64,000 nucleotides of DNA from Stenotrophomonas sp. BIGb0135. GTDB lineage: Bacteria; Pseudomonadota; Gammaproteobacteria; Xanthomonadales; Xanthomonadaceae. How positions within the stretch are numbered: position 1 is the stretch's first letter; each line of letters begins with the position of its first letter. The notes under the pieces are model-generated. The model searched no databases, was not told the DNA's origin, and saw nothing but the letters and a program-made list of their open reading frames with translations. The stretch covers positions 124,001 to 188,000 of the forward strand of contig NZ_JANUDX010000002.1 of assembly GCF_024810105.1 (NCBI RefSeq). The letters are read 5' to 3'. Shown here one piece after another: positions 8,937 through 18,650 of the stretch. The position numbers and the translations under genes are program-made.

Positions 8937-10436
8937 ATGCAGACACAATCCTCCCGCATCACCACCGGCATCCAGGGCCTGGATCAGATTCTCCGCGGCG
9001 GTTTCCCGCAGGGGCGCCTGTATCTGCTGGAAGGTCCCCCAGGGTCGGGCAAGACCACCCTGTCGCTGCAGTTCCTGTTGGAAGGCCTGCGCAGGGGCGA
9101 GCGCTGCCTCTACATCACCCTGTCCGAGACCGCCGAGGAGCTGCGCGAGGTCGCCACCGCGCATGGCTGGTCGCTGGACGGGCTGCACCTGTTCGAGCTG
9201 GGCTCGGCCGAGGACGCGCTGGGCAATGGCCGCCTGCAGTCGGTGCTGCACTCCTGGGAGGTGGAGCTGGATGAAACGGTCAACCTGATCCTGGGCGAAG
9301 TGGAGCGCATCCGGCCCAGCCGCGTGGTGTTCGACTCGCTCTCCGAGCTGCGCCTGTTGTCGCAGGATTCGCTGCGCTATCGGCGCCAGATCCTGGCGCT
9401 CAAGCAGTTTTTCGCGCCCAAGAGCGCCACCGTTTTCCTGGTCGACGACCTCACCTCCACCAGCGAGGATCGCGACGGCCAGCTGCACAGCCTTTGCCAC
9501 GGCGTGCTCTCGCTGGAACGGCTGACCTTGGACTTCGGCCCGGCGCGGCGCCGCCTGCAGGTGCAGAAGCTGCGGGGCGTGGACTTCATCGCCGGTTACC
9601 ACGACATGGTGATCCGTGCCGGCGGCCTGGAGGTGTTCCCGCGCCTGATCGCCAACCAGCACCACGAGCAGTTCGACGGAACGGCGGTCGGCAGCGGCGT
9701 GGCCGAGATCGACAACCTGCTTGGCGGCGGCCCACTGCGCGGCACCTGCACGCTGTTGACCGGCCCGGCCGGCAGCGGCAAGACCAACGTCGCGCTGCAG
9801 TACATCTGGGCCGCCTGCGAACGCGGCGAGCAGTGCTGCATCTTCGAGTTCGACGAGCGCGTGGGCACCCTGCTGGCCCGTGCCAAGTCGCTGGACATCG
9901 ACCTGCACCAGCACCTGGCATCGGGCCGGCTGGAAATCATGCAGATGGACCCGGCCGACATCTCCCCGGGCGAGTTTTCCTGGAACATCCAGAAGGCCGT
10001 CGAGGGGCGCGGCTGCAGCGTGTTGATGATCGACAGCCTCAACGGTTACGTCGCCGCCATGCCGCAGGAAAAGCAGCTCATGCTGCAGCTGCACGAGATG
10101 CTCTCCTACCTCAACCAGAAGGGCGTGGTCACCTTCCTGGTCAACCCGCAGCATGGCCTGGTGGGCTCGATGTCCACCGGCAACCTCAACGTGTCCTACA
10201 TCGCCGATGCGGTCATCCTGTTCCGCTTCTTCGAGGCGCAGGGGCGGATCCGCAAGGCGATTTCGGTGATCAAGAACCGCGGCGGGGCGCACGAAGACAC
10301 CATCCGCGAGCTCAAGATCGACGGTAGGGGCCTGGCGCTGAGCGGCCCGCTGAAGGAATTCCGGGGCATCCTCACCGGCACGCCGGAATTCGTGGGCGAC
10401 AGTGCCGCGCTGCTGGGCCACTCGCATGCCGGATGA
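8937..10436 (+). CDS. KaiC-like double-domain RecA-fold ATPase
   Basis: This 499-residue protein consists of two KaiC/RadA-type ATPase domains, each with a Walker A (EGPPGSGKT at 32-40 and TGPAGSGKT at about 276-284). The first catalytic pair is S63-E64 where clock KaiC has two glutamates; the second is D306-E307. The C-terminal phosphorylation segment keeps the serine (S420) but has tyrosine (Y421) where clock KaiC has threonine. There is no kaiA or kaiB nearby. The gene overlaps the following histidine kinase gene by 11 bases, so the two almost certainly work together, probably as an ATP-driven signalling switch. A circadian role should not be assumed. Confidence 0.9.
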   Translation: MQTQSSRITTGIQGLDQILRGGFPQGRLYLLEGPPGSGKTTLSLQFLLEGLRRGERCLYITLSETAEELREVATAHGWSLDGLHLFELGSAEDALGNGRLQSVLHSWEVELDETVNLILGEVERIRPSRVVFDSLSELRLLSQDSLRYRRQILALKQFFAPKSATVFLVDDLTSTSEDRDGQLHSLCHGVLSLERLTLDFGPARRRLQVQKLRGVDFIAGYHDMVIRAGGLEVFPRLIANQHHEQFDGTAVGSGVAEIDNLLGGGPLRGTCTLLTGPAGSGKTNVALQYIWAACERGEQCCIFEFDERVGTLLARAKSLDIDLHQHLASGRLEIMQMDPADISPGEFSWNIQKAVEGRGCSVLMIDSLNGYVAAMPQEKQLMLQLHEMLSYLNQKGVVTFLVNPQHGLVGSMSTGNLNVSYIADAVILFRFFEAQGRIRKAISVIKNRGGAHEDTIRELKIDGRGLALSGPLKEFRGILTGTPEFVGDSAALLGHSHAG

Positions 10437-12492
10437 CGACGGGGCCGGCATCGTCCATATCGTCGCACCGTTCGGCCGCGACGCCGACAGCATCGCCACC
10501 GTCCTGCATACCGCCGGGCTCAGTACGCGCATCCTGCCCACCCTGGCGGCCCTGAGCGACTCGCTCGACGAACAGGCCGGCGTGGCCCTGGTGACCGAGG
10601 AAGCCGTCGCCGGCGGAGTCGACGCGCTGGTGGCCGCGTTGGCCGCGCAGCCGGCCTGGTCGGACCTGCCGTTCATCCTGCTGCGTTCGCCGCGCGCGCA
10701 CCGGCGTGCGCCGGCCGACGGACTGTTGCCGCGTTCGGTCAACGTCATCGAGCTCGATCGTCCGTTGGGTAGCCTCTCCCTGCTCAGCGCCGTGCAGGGC
10801 GCGCTGCGCGCGCGCGAGAAGCAGTACCTGGTCCGCGACCAGATGCAGGCGCTGGCCGACAGCCGCGTGGCCCTGGTGCGCAGCGAGTCCGAGCTGCGCC
10901 TGATTGCCGATGCGATGCCGGTGCTGATCGCCTTCGTCGACCGCAGCCTGCACTACCGGTTCGCCAACAAGGCCTACGAAGCGTGGTTCGACCTGCCGAT
11001 CGGGCAGGTCATCGGCAAGCACGTGGGCGAGGTCGTGGGTGTCGATGTGTGGCAGGCCCGGCTGCCGGCCATGCAGCGCGCGCTCGCCGGCGAGGAAGTG
11101 CAGTATGAGGTGAGCTGGCCACGCGCCGATGGTGGGCGGCGTGACAGCGAAGTGCGCTACTCGCCACGCGTGGCCGCAGACGGCAGTATCGACGGCTTCC
11201 ATGTCTTCGTCACCGATATCACCGTGGCCAAGCTCGCACTGGAAAGCAGCCAGCGCCACGCGCATGAGCTGGAGGCCATGGTCGCCGAGCGTACCCGTGA
11301 GCTGGAGGCGCAGATGGCCGCGCGCGAGGCCAGCGAGGCGGCGTTGCGGCAGTCGCAGAAGATGGAGGCGATCGGCCAGCTCACCGGTGGCATCGCACAC
11401 GACTTCAACAACATGCTGACCGGCATCCTGTCGGCGCTGGACATCGTGCGGATGCGCCTGGAGATGGGCCGCGTCGACGACCTCGAACGTTTCCTGGACA
11501 CCGCCACCGCCTCCAGCCAGCGCGCCGCCGGCCTGACCCAGCGCCTGCTCGCGTTCTCGCGCCGGCAGTCGCTGGACGCCAAGCCGGTGGAGCTCAACCA
11601 GCTGGTCGGCTCCATCCAGCACCTGCTGCGCAGCACCCTGGGTGAGAGCATCGTCGTGCGCACCCGGCTGGCCAGCGATCCCCTGCATGCCGTACTGGAT
11701 ACCAACCAGTTCGAAAGCGCGCTGCTGAACCTGGCCATCAACGCCCGCGATGCGATGCCCGGCGGTGGCGAGCTGGAACTGAGCACCACCGCGGTGCAGC
11801 TCGGCGAGGACGAGGTCGCCACCATCCCGGCTGGACGCTACACCGTGGTGGCCGTGGCCGACACCGGCACCGGCATGCCCCCCGAGGTGGTCGAGCGCGC
11901 GTTCGAACCGTTCTTCACCACCAAGCCGATCGGCAAGGGCACCGGCCTGGGCATGTCGATGGTGTATGGCTTCATGCAGCAGTCCGGCGGCCACATCGCC
12001 ATCGATTCGACGCCGGGGCAGGGCACCGCCGTTTCGCTGTACATCCCGTTGGTCGAACCCGCTGCCGAGCCAGACAAGGCGCCGGGCGCGGCCACCGTCG
12101 CGCTGGGGGCGGGCCAGTCCATCCTGGTGGTCGAAGATGACGAGCAGGTGCGCATGCTGGTCACCGTGGTGCTCGAAGACCTGGGTTACCAGGTACAGGT
12201 GGTGGGCGATGCCAATGGCGCGATCCCGATCCTGCAGTCCGCGCGCGGCATCGACCTGCTCATCACCGACGTCGGCCTGCCGGGGCTCAACGGCCGCCAG
12301 CTGGCCGAGATCGCGCGGCAGTCACGCCCGCAGTTGCCGGTGCTGTTCATGACCGGCTATGCGGAAAAAGCCCAGGAGCGCGCGGCGTTCCTCGAGGAGG
12401 GCATGGCGATGATCGCCAAGCCCTTCCCCCTGGATGCATTCAGCGCCGCCGTGCGCCAGTCGATGGGCGAGGCGGTCAGCATCCAGGCATGA
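10426..12492 (+). CDS. Hybrid histidine kinase with N-terminal pseudo-receiver, PAS and C-terminal receiver
   Basis: This is a 688-residue cytoplasmic protein without membrane segments. Residues 1-130 look like a receiver-type fold without an evident phosphoacceptor aspartate. A PAS domain follows (about 155-270, ELRLIADAMPVLIAFVDR), then a coiled coil (VAERTRELEAQMAAREASEAAL), a HisKA domain with H325 in GGIAHDFNNML, an ATPase domain (NLAINARDAMPGGG, then DTGTGMPP and GKGTGLGMSMV) and a receiver with D615 in LLITDVGLPG. The start is the ATG at 10426, inside the end of the KaiC-like gene. There is no output domain, so a partner protein must read the phosphate. Confidence 0.9.
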   Translation: MPDDDGAGIVHIVAPFGRDADSIATVLHTAGLSTRILPTLAALSDSLDEQAGVALVTEEAVAGGVDALVAALAAQPAWSDLPFILLRSPRAHRRAPADGLLPRSVNVIELDRPLGSLSLLSAVQGALRAREKQYLVRDQMQALADSRVALVRSESELRLIADAMPVLIAFVDRSLHYRFANKAYEAWFDLPIGQVIGKHVGEVVGVDVWQARLPAMQRALAGEEVQYEVSWPRADGGRRDSEVRYSPRVAADGSIDGFHVFVTDITVAKLALESSQRHAHELEAMVAERTRELEAQMAAREASEAALRQSQKMEAIGQLTGGIAHDFNNMLTGILSALDIVRMRLEMGRVDDLERFLDTATASSQRAAGLTQRLLAFSRRQSLDAKPVELNQLVGSIQHLLRSTLGESIVVRTRLASDPLHAVLDTNQFESALLNLAINARDAMPGGGELELSTTAVQLGEDEVATIPAGRYTVVAVADTGTGMPPEVVERAFEPFFTTKPIGKGTGLGMSMVYGFMQQSGGHIAIDSTPGQGTAVSLYIPLVEPAAEPDKAPGAATVALGAGQSILVVEDDEQVRMLVTVVLEDLGYQVQVVGDANGAIPILQSARGIDLLITDVGLPGLNGRQLAEIARQSRPQLPVLFMTGYAEKAQERAAFLEEGMAMIAKPFPLDAFSAAVRQSMGEAVSIQA

Positions 12493-12571
12493 ACCGAGGA
12501 GGTATCCGACGTTGCTGTTGCGAGAAGACTACGTCGAGGACTGCTCGACGCAGCCACCCGATCAGGATGCA

Positions 12572-13591
12572 TCACGCTTGGAAGACTGTCTCTCGATGCA
12601 GTTGAAGATATCGGCGCTGACGCTCTGAAGGCCTTCGCCTCAGTCCTTTTGGAGGAAGAAGCTGCGCTGCGCTTTCAGGTGCCAGTATCGATGAAGTGAT
12701 CAAGTGCCCCGATTCATCGAAGGTAATCAAACCTCTGTCGAAAAGTGCGTCAAGATTTGCAGTTAGCAGAAGGCCATTTTCTGGATCAAGTCGCTCCTCA
12801 TCGTTTGCATCTCGCCATGGCAGGATGTGCGAAGCCCGCAATATGGAAAGGACTGTGCAGCCACTTGCGGCACATTGCTCTTCCCAGTGGCGCATGAGGG
12901 CTGTACGGAATGCGCCTTGACCCAGTCGCGCGTCTACGAGTGCCGCTCGGGTTGTTTGTGAGATCTCTCGCTGCGCGAGATCTTCCAAGTCTTCCACAAC
13001 ACTGTTGGTTCGCCAGTCGTCAACTGGGTCGGCAAGAGGAGCGGGCGCTGACACTGCTTGCGTAGCGCCCTTGTCAAACTTGACGCCGCGCCTGATCGTG
13101 AACGTCCCATCCGTATGGTTGAAGTCAGTGACCATCCATTCGGCGTGGTCAAGCTCCCGATAGTCGGCCTTGGAGGAATCGCCTTCGGATCCAGCACGCA
13201 TACGTCCTGCGACCAAGGCAACCCGAACGGGTATTTTTTTTGCGAACGCGCGCTGCAGCCCGTTATCCAGTCGGTCGGCGCGTTTTGCCCCCGCATGATT
13301 CTTCTGGCTCTCCATGGACTTTATGGTCGGCCATAGGGAGTAAGACTGAAACACTCCCAAGGCGTCGGACTGGAGGCTTTCGAACCACAGGCAGAGCAGC
13401 GGTTGATTGTCGCCCTGTTCGAAGTACCACTCGTAGCAGTACTTGGGGTTCGTGTCTGGATTACCTGTCGTGCTGGATGCCCAATCTTCCACGTTTTGCC
13501 CGGCTTCCTTCACCACGTCAATGATCTTTCGCTTCGACGTCGGACGAAGGGCTTCGATGTCTGCGTGGACGGTATCAATGCTGATGGTCAA
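12572..13591 (-). CDS. HNH endonuclease domain protein
   Basis: The 339-residue protein carries an HNH nuclease domain near the C-terminus: ILRASHILPWRDANDEERLD, NGLLLTANLDALFDRGLI. The first 200 residues have no family I recognise. The start is a TTG at 13589-13591 with an AAGGA site eight bases upstream. Base composition is visibly more AT-rich, with less biased codons, than all neighbours, which suggests recent transfer. No methylase or specificity gene is adjacent, so it is an orphan nuclease. A defence role is possible but unproven. Confidence 0.85.
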   Translation of the reverse strand: MTISIDTVHADIEALRPTSKRKIIDVVKEAGQNVEDWASSTTGNPDTNPKYCYEWYFEQGDNQPLLCLWFESLQSDALGVFQSYSLWPTIKSMESQKNHAGAKRADRLDNGLQRAFAKKIPVRVALVAGRMRAGSEGDSSKADYRELDHAEWMVTDFNHTDGTFTIRRGVKFDKGATQAVSAPAPLADPVDDWRTNSVVEDLEDLAQREISQTTRAALVDARLGQGAFRTALMRHWEEQCAASGCTVLSILRASHILPWRDANDEERLDPENGLLLTANLDALFDRGLITFDESGHLITSSILAPESAAQLLPPKGLRRRPSERQRRYLQLHRETVFQA

Positions 13592-13673
13592 TCTGACATT
13601 CCTTATGTCTTATCTCACTGGGGTGATGTGCGTTGCCAGCTCCGCATAACGTGCTGGACGAGCGATTGCATGT

Positions 13674-16600
13674 TTACAGGCTCACCTTGCGCCGGTTGTC
13701 ATCGCTCACCCGGTCGATCAGCTTGTTGTACGGATCGAACCCGGCTTCATCCGGGTTGCCGTCCACCACCACCGTGATCGTCGGTGCCGCCTCGGTGATG
13801 TGGTGGCGCTGCAGGTACAGCACCTTCTGGTCGCGCTCCTTGCCCGAGGCGGCATTGGCGAACACGCCTACCTCGATCCAGTCGTCCATCTTCCCGGCCG
13901 CTTCCTTGCCGCCGCCGTCGGCGTAGCGCTTCTCGGCATGCAGGGCGAGGGTGACCTCGTACTTGCCATCGGCCCGCCTGCGCGCCTTGGCCTCCAGCAG
14001 CCGGTTGTCGTACAGGGTGATCTTCTCGAACAGGTCGGTGACCACCTGCTGGCGGTCGGCCGGGGTCTCGGCGCGGATGTAGGCCAACAGCTCGCGCGAG
14101 GTGGTGTACGGCGGTTGCTGGTAGCCCTTGTCCTCCAGGAAGCGCTTGAGCGCGCGGTTGAGCGCGGCCTCGCCGATCTCCTCGCGCAGGCGGTAGAACA
14201 CCAGTGAGCCCTTCTCGTAGTGGATGTACTGCTGGTTCTCCACCCGCTCCAGCGGCAGCTCCTCGATGCGCTCGCCGCCACGTCCGGCCAGGTAACGGTC
14301 CAGTTCGGTCTTCAGGAACTGGCGCATGTGGGCGCGGCCATACGTCTTCTCCATCACCATCAACGCCGAGTACTGCGACAGCGACTCGGAGAGCACCGTG
14401 GCGCCCTGCACGTTGGCACCGATCACCTGGTGCGCCCACCACTGGTGTGCGATCTCGTGCGCGGTGACGTAGAACACGTAGTCGATCTTGTCCGGGTCGC
14501 GCAGATCGGCGATGAAGCCGATCGACTCGGAGTAGGGGATCGTGTTGGCGAAGGACTGCGCGAAACTCTGGTAGCCGGGGAACTCGATGATGCGCACCTG
14601 GCGGTGCTGGTACGGGGTGAAGTTGGCCTCGTAGTAGGCCATCGACTTCTGCACCGCCTCGATCATCCGGTCCACGTTGTAGCTGTGGCGCGCATCGAAG
14701 TACACCTCGATCGGGATGTCCTTGTACATGCCGCGCTTGACCTGCCAGCGCGCCGACAGGTACGCGTAGAAGTTCAGCATCGGCCGGTCCATGGCATAGC
14801 GGAAGCAGCGTCGGCCATCCACCGTCTTTTCCTCCTGCAGGTAGCCCGGGGCGAGGGCGATCTGGTCCGGCGCGGTGCAGATGGTGGTGCGGAAATCGAG
14901 CCAGTCGGCATCGTCGGAGATGTAGGTGTTGGCGCGTGCGGCCTCATCCTCCAGTTTCGGCATGCGGGTCGGCTCGCCCAGCCCGCGCTTGCGGCGCTCG
15001 TTGCGGTCTTCCAGCTGCGCGCGCTCGTCGTAGCCGAACGAGGGCAGCATGCGGCTGTTGAAGAAGCTGCCGTTTTCGACCACATCGGTGGGGGCCTGCC
15101 CGGCGGTGATGCCATCGGGATGCTGGTCCACGCGGAAGTGCACGCGGCGCTCCTCGCCCGGCTGCAATGGTGTATTCAAGTGGTAGATGCGGTAGCCCAG
15201 GTCGACATCATGGAAACGTAGGGTCTGCCCGCCCAGGTCCACGGCCACCAGCTGGCGGTCGTCGTCCATCGCGATATGGATGTCGGTGATGGGCGTGGCA
15301 TGGCTGTTGCGCACGGTCCAGTCGGCATCGATGGTGACCGACTGGGTTTCCGGATGCAGGTCGACCCGGTTGTCCACCGCGGTGATGCGTGGCTGGGGCA
15401 GGTTGCGGTACTTGGACAGCTCACGCTCGTAACGCGCCTGCAGGTCGCGCTGCTGGTCCGGCGACAGGAATTCATTGCGGATGTTGGTGTTCCAGTACAG
15501 CCAGCCGCCGACCGCCACGAAGCCCACCATGGCCAGCGCCGCACCCACACCAGCGGGGCCGCGCAGGCGATGGCCGGCAAGAGTGATGCGCTGGCGCAGG
15601 CCCATTCCGACCCCGCGTACCCAGAATGCCGACGCCAGGCACAGCAACGCGGCCAGCAGCAGCGCCCAGTAGCTCTGGAACGCCAGCTGCCCGACCAGGA
15701 AGTGGCCGAAGCCGTTCATGTCCGAATACGGCGCGTTGGGCCAGTTGCCGAAGTTGTAGAGGTTCTGGGTGTAGTCCAGCAGGCCGAGCGCGACCTGGCC
15801 GATCATCACCACGATCAGCAGCGCATAGCCGGCGAACTTGTTGTTGGTCAGCACCTGCAGCACCAGCGCCATGCCGCCCATCAGCACATAGAACACCGAG
15901 CCCAGCGCCAGCGTCTGCAGGTACACCAGCGGCTCCAGCCGGGTGTAGCCCTGGCCCAGCTGCAGCAGCATCGACACCGCCGCGCCCACCGCCTGGAAGC
16001 AGGCGATCACCACCACCAGCACGGTGAACTTGGCCAGCAGCGGCACCCAGTTCGGCACCGGCATCGCATCGTTGACTTCATTGAGCCGCGCGGTGCGTTC
16101 CTTCCACACCAGCTCGCCGGCGTAGAACAGCACGATGATCACCAGCAGCCAGCTGTACGCGCCCTGCAGCGAGGCCAGCATCTCGGCGGTGACCGGGTAG
16201 ATCGGCGTGCCGTACAACGATTCCTGCGTCAGCGCGCCGGGAATGAAGTTGGCCAGGCCCAGTACCAGCAGCACCAGGAACGGCACGCTGCGCAGCACGC
16301 CGGCGGTATCGAAGCGGACCTGGCGCAGGTACTGCTGCCAGCCCGTGGCCGCGCCGAACGCAGGGCGGATGCGCGGCACCCCCCACTGCGCGGGACGCGA
16401 TGCGGCAGGTGCCGGCGCGGCGGCCTTCCGGCCCCAACGACGTCGCCCGCTGCCACTGCGCTCGGTGCGGAACAGCGCGAAGGTCGCCGCGAACAAGGCA
16501 GCGGCAACGCCCAGCCACAGCGCGCGGTTGGCCAACAGGTAACCGGCCACCTGCGGCAGCTGGGTGTTGCTCTGTTCGGCCGCCCAATAGCGCACGGTGC

Positions 16601-17252
16601 GCCCGAGCGCGCGCATGCCCATCGGCTCGCCCAGCGTGGCGATCCAGGTGTTGTCGATGTCGCGCAGCAACGAGGCGCTCACCCCGTACAGCACGAAGTA
16701 GCCGACCAGGCCGATGTATACCCACAGAATCGAGCGGGTGAGCGCGGCCAGCATCGCCAGCAACGCGGTGGTGAACACCAGATTGGGCAGCACGATGAAG
16801 GCGAACGTCCACGCGTAGCCACGCAGCGAGATTGGCCCCATCCGCGCCGGGTCCACCCAGGGCATGAACGGGGCCAGGAACAGGCCCACGGCGATGATCA
16901 CGTAGAACAGCAGCCCGGCGCACAACGCCGCCAGGATGCGCCCGGCCAGGTAATCGCGGCGCTTGATCGGGCTGGCGAAGATCAGCTCGGCAGTCCCCAG
17001 TTCGAAATCGCGCAGCAATGCATTGCTGACGAACAGGGTGGATACCAGCATGCCCATTATGGTGAACACGCCCATGAAGCGGGCGATCACAATCGGCGCG
17101 TTGCTGTGCACGTTGCCGGCGCCGCCGCCGATCTGCACCGCATCGCTGGAGGCCGCGGCGAAGGCCAGCGCGGCGAACAGCAGCGACAACAGCCAGAACA
17201 GGGGGGAGCGGAGCTGCTCGCGCAGCTCGAAGCGGAAGAAGGCGGTGATCAT
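13674..17252 (-). CDS. ABC transporter permease fused to M1-family metallopeptidase
   Basis: In this 1192-residue protein the first about 600 residues contain two sets of membrane helices of the ABC-2 permease type (LFWLLSLLFAALAFAAASS, later VPFLVLLVLGLANFIPGAL). The C-terminal half is an M1 aminopeptidase-like domain with the zinc site HEIAHQWWAHQ at about residue 931 and a following glutamate in VLSESLSQYSALMVMEKTYG. The start at 17252 is 13 bases after the ATPase stop, so ATPase and permease form an operon. The peptidase domain would face the periplasm. Export or surveillance of peptides is a guess; the substrate is unknown. Confidence 0.9.
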   Translation of the reverse strand: MITAFFRFELREQLRSPLFWLLSLLFAALAFAAASSDAVQIGGGAGNVHSNAPIVIARFMGVFTIMGMLVSTLFVSNALLRDFELGTAELIFASPIKRRDYLAGRILAALCAGLLFYVIIAVGLFLAPFMPWVDPARMGPISLRGYAWTFAFIVLPNLVFTTALLAMLAALTRSILWVYIGLVGYFVLYGVSASLLRDIDNTWIATLGEPMGMRALGRTVRYWAAEQSNTQLPQVAGYLLANRALWLGVAAALFAATFALFRTERSGSGRRRWGRKAAAPAPAASRPAQWGVPRIRPAFGAATGWQQYLRQVRFDTAGVLRSVPFLVLLVLGLANFIPGALTQESLYGTPIYPVTAEMLASLQGAYSWLLVIIVLFYAGELVWKERTARLNEVNDAMPVPNWVPLLAKFTVLVVVIACFQAVGAAVSMLLQLGQGYTRLEPLVYLQTLALGSVFYVLMGGMALVLQVLTNNKFAGYALLIVVMIGQVALGLLDYTQNLYNFGNWPNAPYSDMNGFGHFLVGQLAFQSYWALLLAALLCLASAFWVRGVGMGLRQRITLAGHRLRGPAGVGAALAMVGFVAVGGWLYWNTNIRNEFLSPDQQRDLQARYERELSKYRNLPQPRITAVDNRVDLHPETQSVTIDADWTVRNSHATPITDIHIAMDDDRQLVAVDLGGQTLRFHDVDLGYRIYHLNTPLQPGEERRVHFRVDQHPDGITAGQAPTDVVENGSFFNSRMLPSFGYDERAQLEDRNERRKRGLGEPTRMPKLEDEAARANTYISDDADWLDFRTTICTAPDQIALAPGYLQEEKTVDGRRCFRYAMDRPMLNFYAYLSARWQVKRGMYKDIPIEVYFDARHSYNVDRMIEAVQKSMAYYEANFTPYQHRQVRIIEFPGYQSFAQSFANTIPYSESIGFIADLRDPDKIDYVFYVTAHEIAHQWWAHQVIGANVQGATVLSESLSQYSALMVMEKTYGRAHMRQFLKTELDRYLAGRGGERIEELPLERVENQQYIHYEKGSLVFYRLREEIGEAALNRALKRFLEDKGYQQPPYTTSRELLAYIRAETPADRQQVVTDLFEKITLYDNRLLEAKARRRADGKYEVTLALHAEKRYADGGGKEAAGKMDDWIEVGVFANAASGKERDQKVLYLQRHHITEAAPTITVVVDGNPDEAGFDPYNKLIDRVSDDNRRKVSL

Positions 17253-17265
17253 GGGCGCGCTCCGG

Positions 17266-18159
17266 TCAGGCGGCCCGCGACTGCAGGCGCAGTCGCTGGA
17301 AGTACACATCCTCGAGGTCGGGGGCGACCGCCTGGAACCCATCGCCCGGATCGCTGGCGCTGTGCACGTGGATGACCGGGCGCCCGCCCACCAGGCGGGT
17401 GGACAGCACCACGTGGTTGGCTTCATAGCTGGCCAGTTCGGCGGCCTCCACCTGCTTGCGCCAGACCTGCTGCTGCAGGGCCTCGATCGCATCGCTGGGC
17501 TTTCCGGTCAGCAGCACCTGGCCCTTGTTCATGATGGCCATGCTCGGGCACAGGTCGGTGACATCCTCGACGATGTGGGTGGACAGGATCACCGCCACGT
17601 TCTCGCCGATGGCGGCCAGCAGGTTGAGGAAGCGGTTGCGTTCCTCCGGGTCCAGGCCGGCGGTGGGCTCGTCCACGATCACCAGGCGCGGATCGCCGAG
17701 CAGTGCCTGGGCGATGCCGAAGCGTTGGCGCATGCCGCCCGAATAGGTGCCCAGCTTGCGCTTGCGCGCGTCCCACAGGTTCACCTGCTGCAGCAGCCCG
17801 TCCACCACCTCGCGGCGCTGGGCCTTGCGGGTGATGCCCTTGAGCACGGCGAAATGGTCCAGCAGGTCCAGTGCGCTCACCTTGGGATACACCCCGAAGT
17901 CCTGCGGCAGGTAGCCCAGCCGGCGCCGCACCGCATCCTTGTCGCGCAGCACGTCGATGACCGGCTCGCCGGGAATCTCCAGGGTCACGCTGCCGCTGTC
18001 GGCTTCCTGCAGGGTGGACAGGGTACGCATCAGCGAGGATTTGCCCGCGCCGTTGGGGCCCAGCAGGCCGAACATGCCGCGCGGGATATCGAGCGTCACT
18101 CCGTTGAGCGCGTGCACGCCGTTGGCGTAGGTCTTGGACAGCGAGCGGATCTGCAGCAT
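17266..18159 (-). CDS. ABC transporter ATP-binding protein
   Basis: This 297-residue ATPase shows Walker A GLLGPNGAGKSSL, Q-loop YLPQDFGVY, signature YSGGMRQRFGIAQAL and Walker B LVIVDEPTAGLD, followed by the H-loop ILSTHIVED. It is of the multidrug/antibiotic exporter type (ABC-2 partner). It is first in a two-gene operon with the permease-peptidase fusion and presumably energises it. Confidence 0.94.
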   Translation of the reverse strand: MLQIRSLSKTYANGVHALNGVTLDIPRGMFGLLGPNGAGKSSLMRTLSTLQEADSGSVTLEIPGEPVIDVLRDKDAVRRRLGYLPQDFGVYPKVSALDLLDHFAVLKGITRKAQRREVVDGLLQQVNLWDARKRKLGTYSGGMRQRFGIAQALLGDPRLVIVDEPTAGLDPEERNRFLNLLAAIGENVAVILSTHIVEDVTDLCPSMAIMNKGQVLLTGKPSDAIEALQQQVWRKQVEAAELASYEANHVVLSTRLVGGRPVIHVHSASDPGDGFQAVAPDLEDVYFQRLRLQSRAA

Positions 18160-18323
18160 GGGGCGGACACCTTTCCCTGTGTTGAAGAGCGAGTTATGGG
18201 CGCAAAGCGGGGACGCTGCATCCGCCGTAAGTCATGGATCGGTGGGCGAGTGGGGGGCGGTATGGCGCAGAGCGACAATCCCGGGCTACGATCGGCGCGG
18301 ACTGCCCAGCCAACGCCCATCCC

Positions 18324-18644
18324 ATGATCGACCCCGCATCCGCGTCGCTCGGCAAGCGCCACCTCGATATCGCGGCGGTCATGTGGTTTCTGGGCGTATT
18401 GGGAGGTGCCGCCGTAGGCGTGGCGCTTTCCCATATGGGCTACGACGGCGAAGGGCTCGCCCTTGCGTTGACATGGCTGGTGAACCTGGGCGTGGCCTGG
18501 CACCTTGCGAACGCCGCACACGCTCAAGGCAGACGACGCTGGCTATGGGGGATGCTTGCTGCGATCTGGCCGGCTGCTTCGATGGGGGTATGCAGCTTTC
18601 TTAACTTCAGCCGCTGGTTTGGCTGGAGCAAACCACCTGCTTGA
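18324..18644 (+). CDS. Small three-helix membrane protein, uncharacterised
   Basis: I do not recognise a family. From the ATG at 18324 the product is 106 residues with three hydrophobic segments (AAVMWFLGVLGGAAVGVAL, LALALTWLVNLGVAW, LWGMLAAIWPAASMGVC) and a short basic linker between the second and third. It is divergent from the ABC operon and converges on the LacI gene, six bases away. A longer start at 18234 would add an unlikely hydrophilic leader. Confidence 0.6.
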   Translation: MIDPASASLGKRHLDIAAVMWFLGVLGGAAVGVALSHMGYDGEGLALALTWLVNLGVAWHLANAAHAQGRRRWLWGMLAAIWPAASMGVCSFLNFSRWFGWSKPPA

Positions 18645-18650
18645 ACGGTC

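Noticed and set aside
8937..12492. A circadian clock locus
   Set aside because: No kaiA or kaiB, altered catalytic pairs and altered phosphosite; only the ATPase family is shared.
12493..13673. A restriction-modification system at the HNH gene
   Set aside because: No methyltransferase or specificity gene is adjacent.
15276..17375. 699-codon plus-strand open frame opposite the permease-peptidase fusion
   Set aside because: No domain, and the opposite strand encodes well-formed membrane helices and a zinc site.
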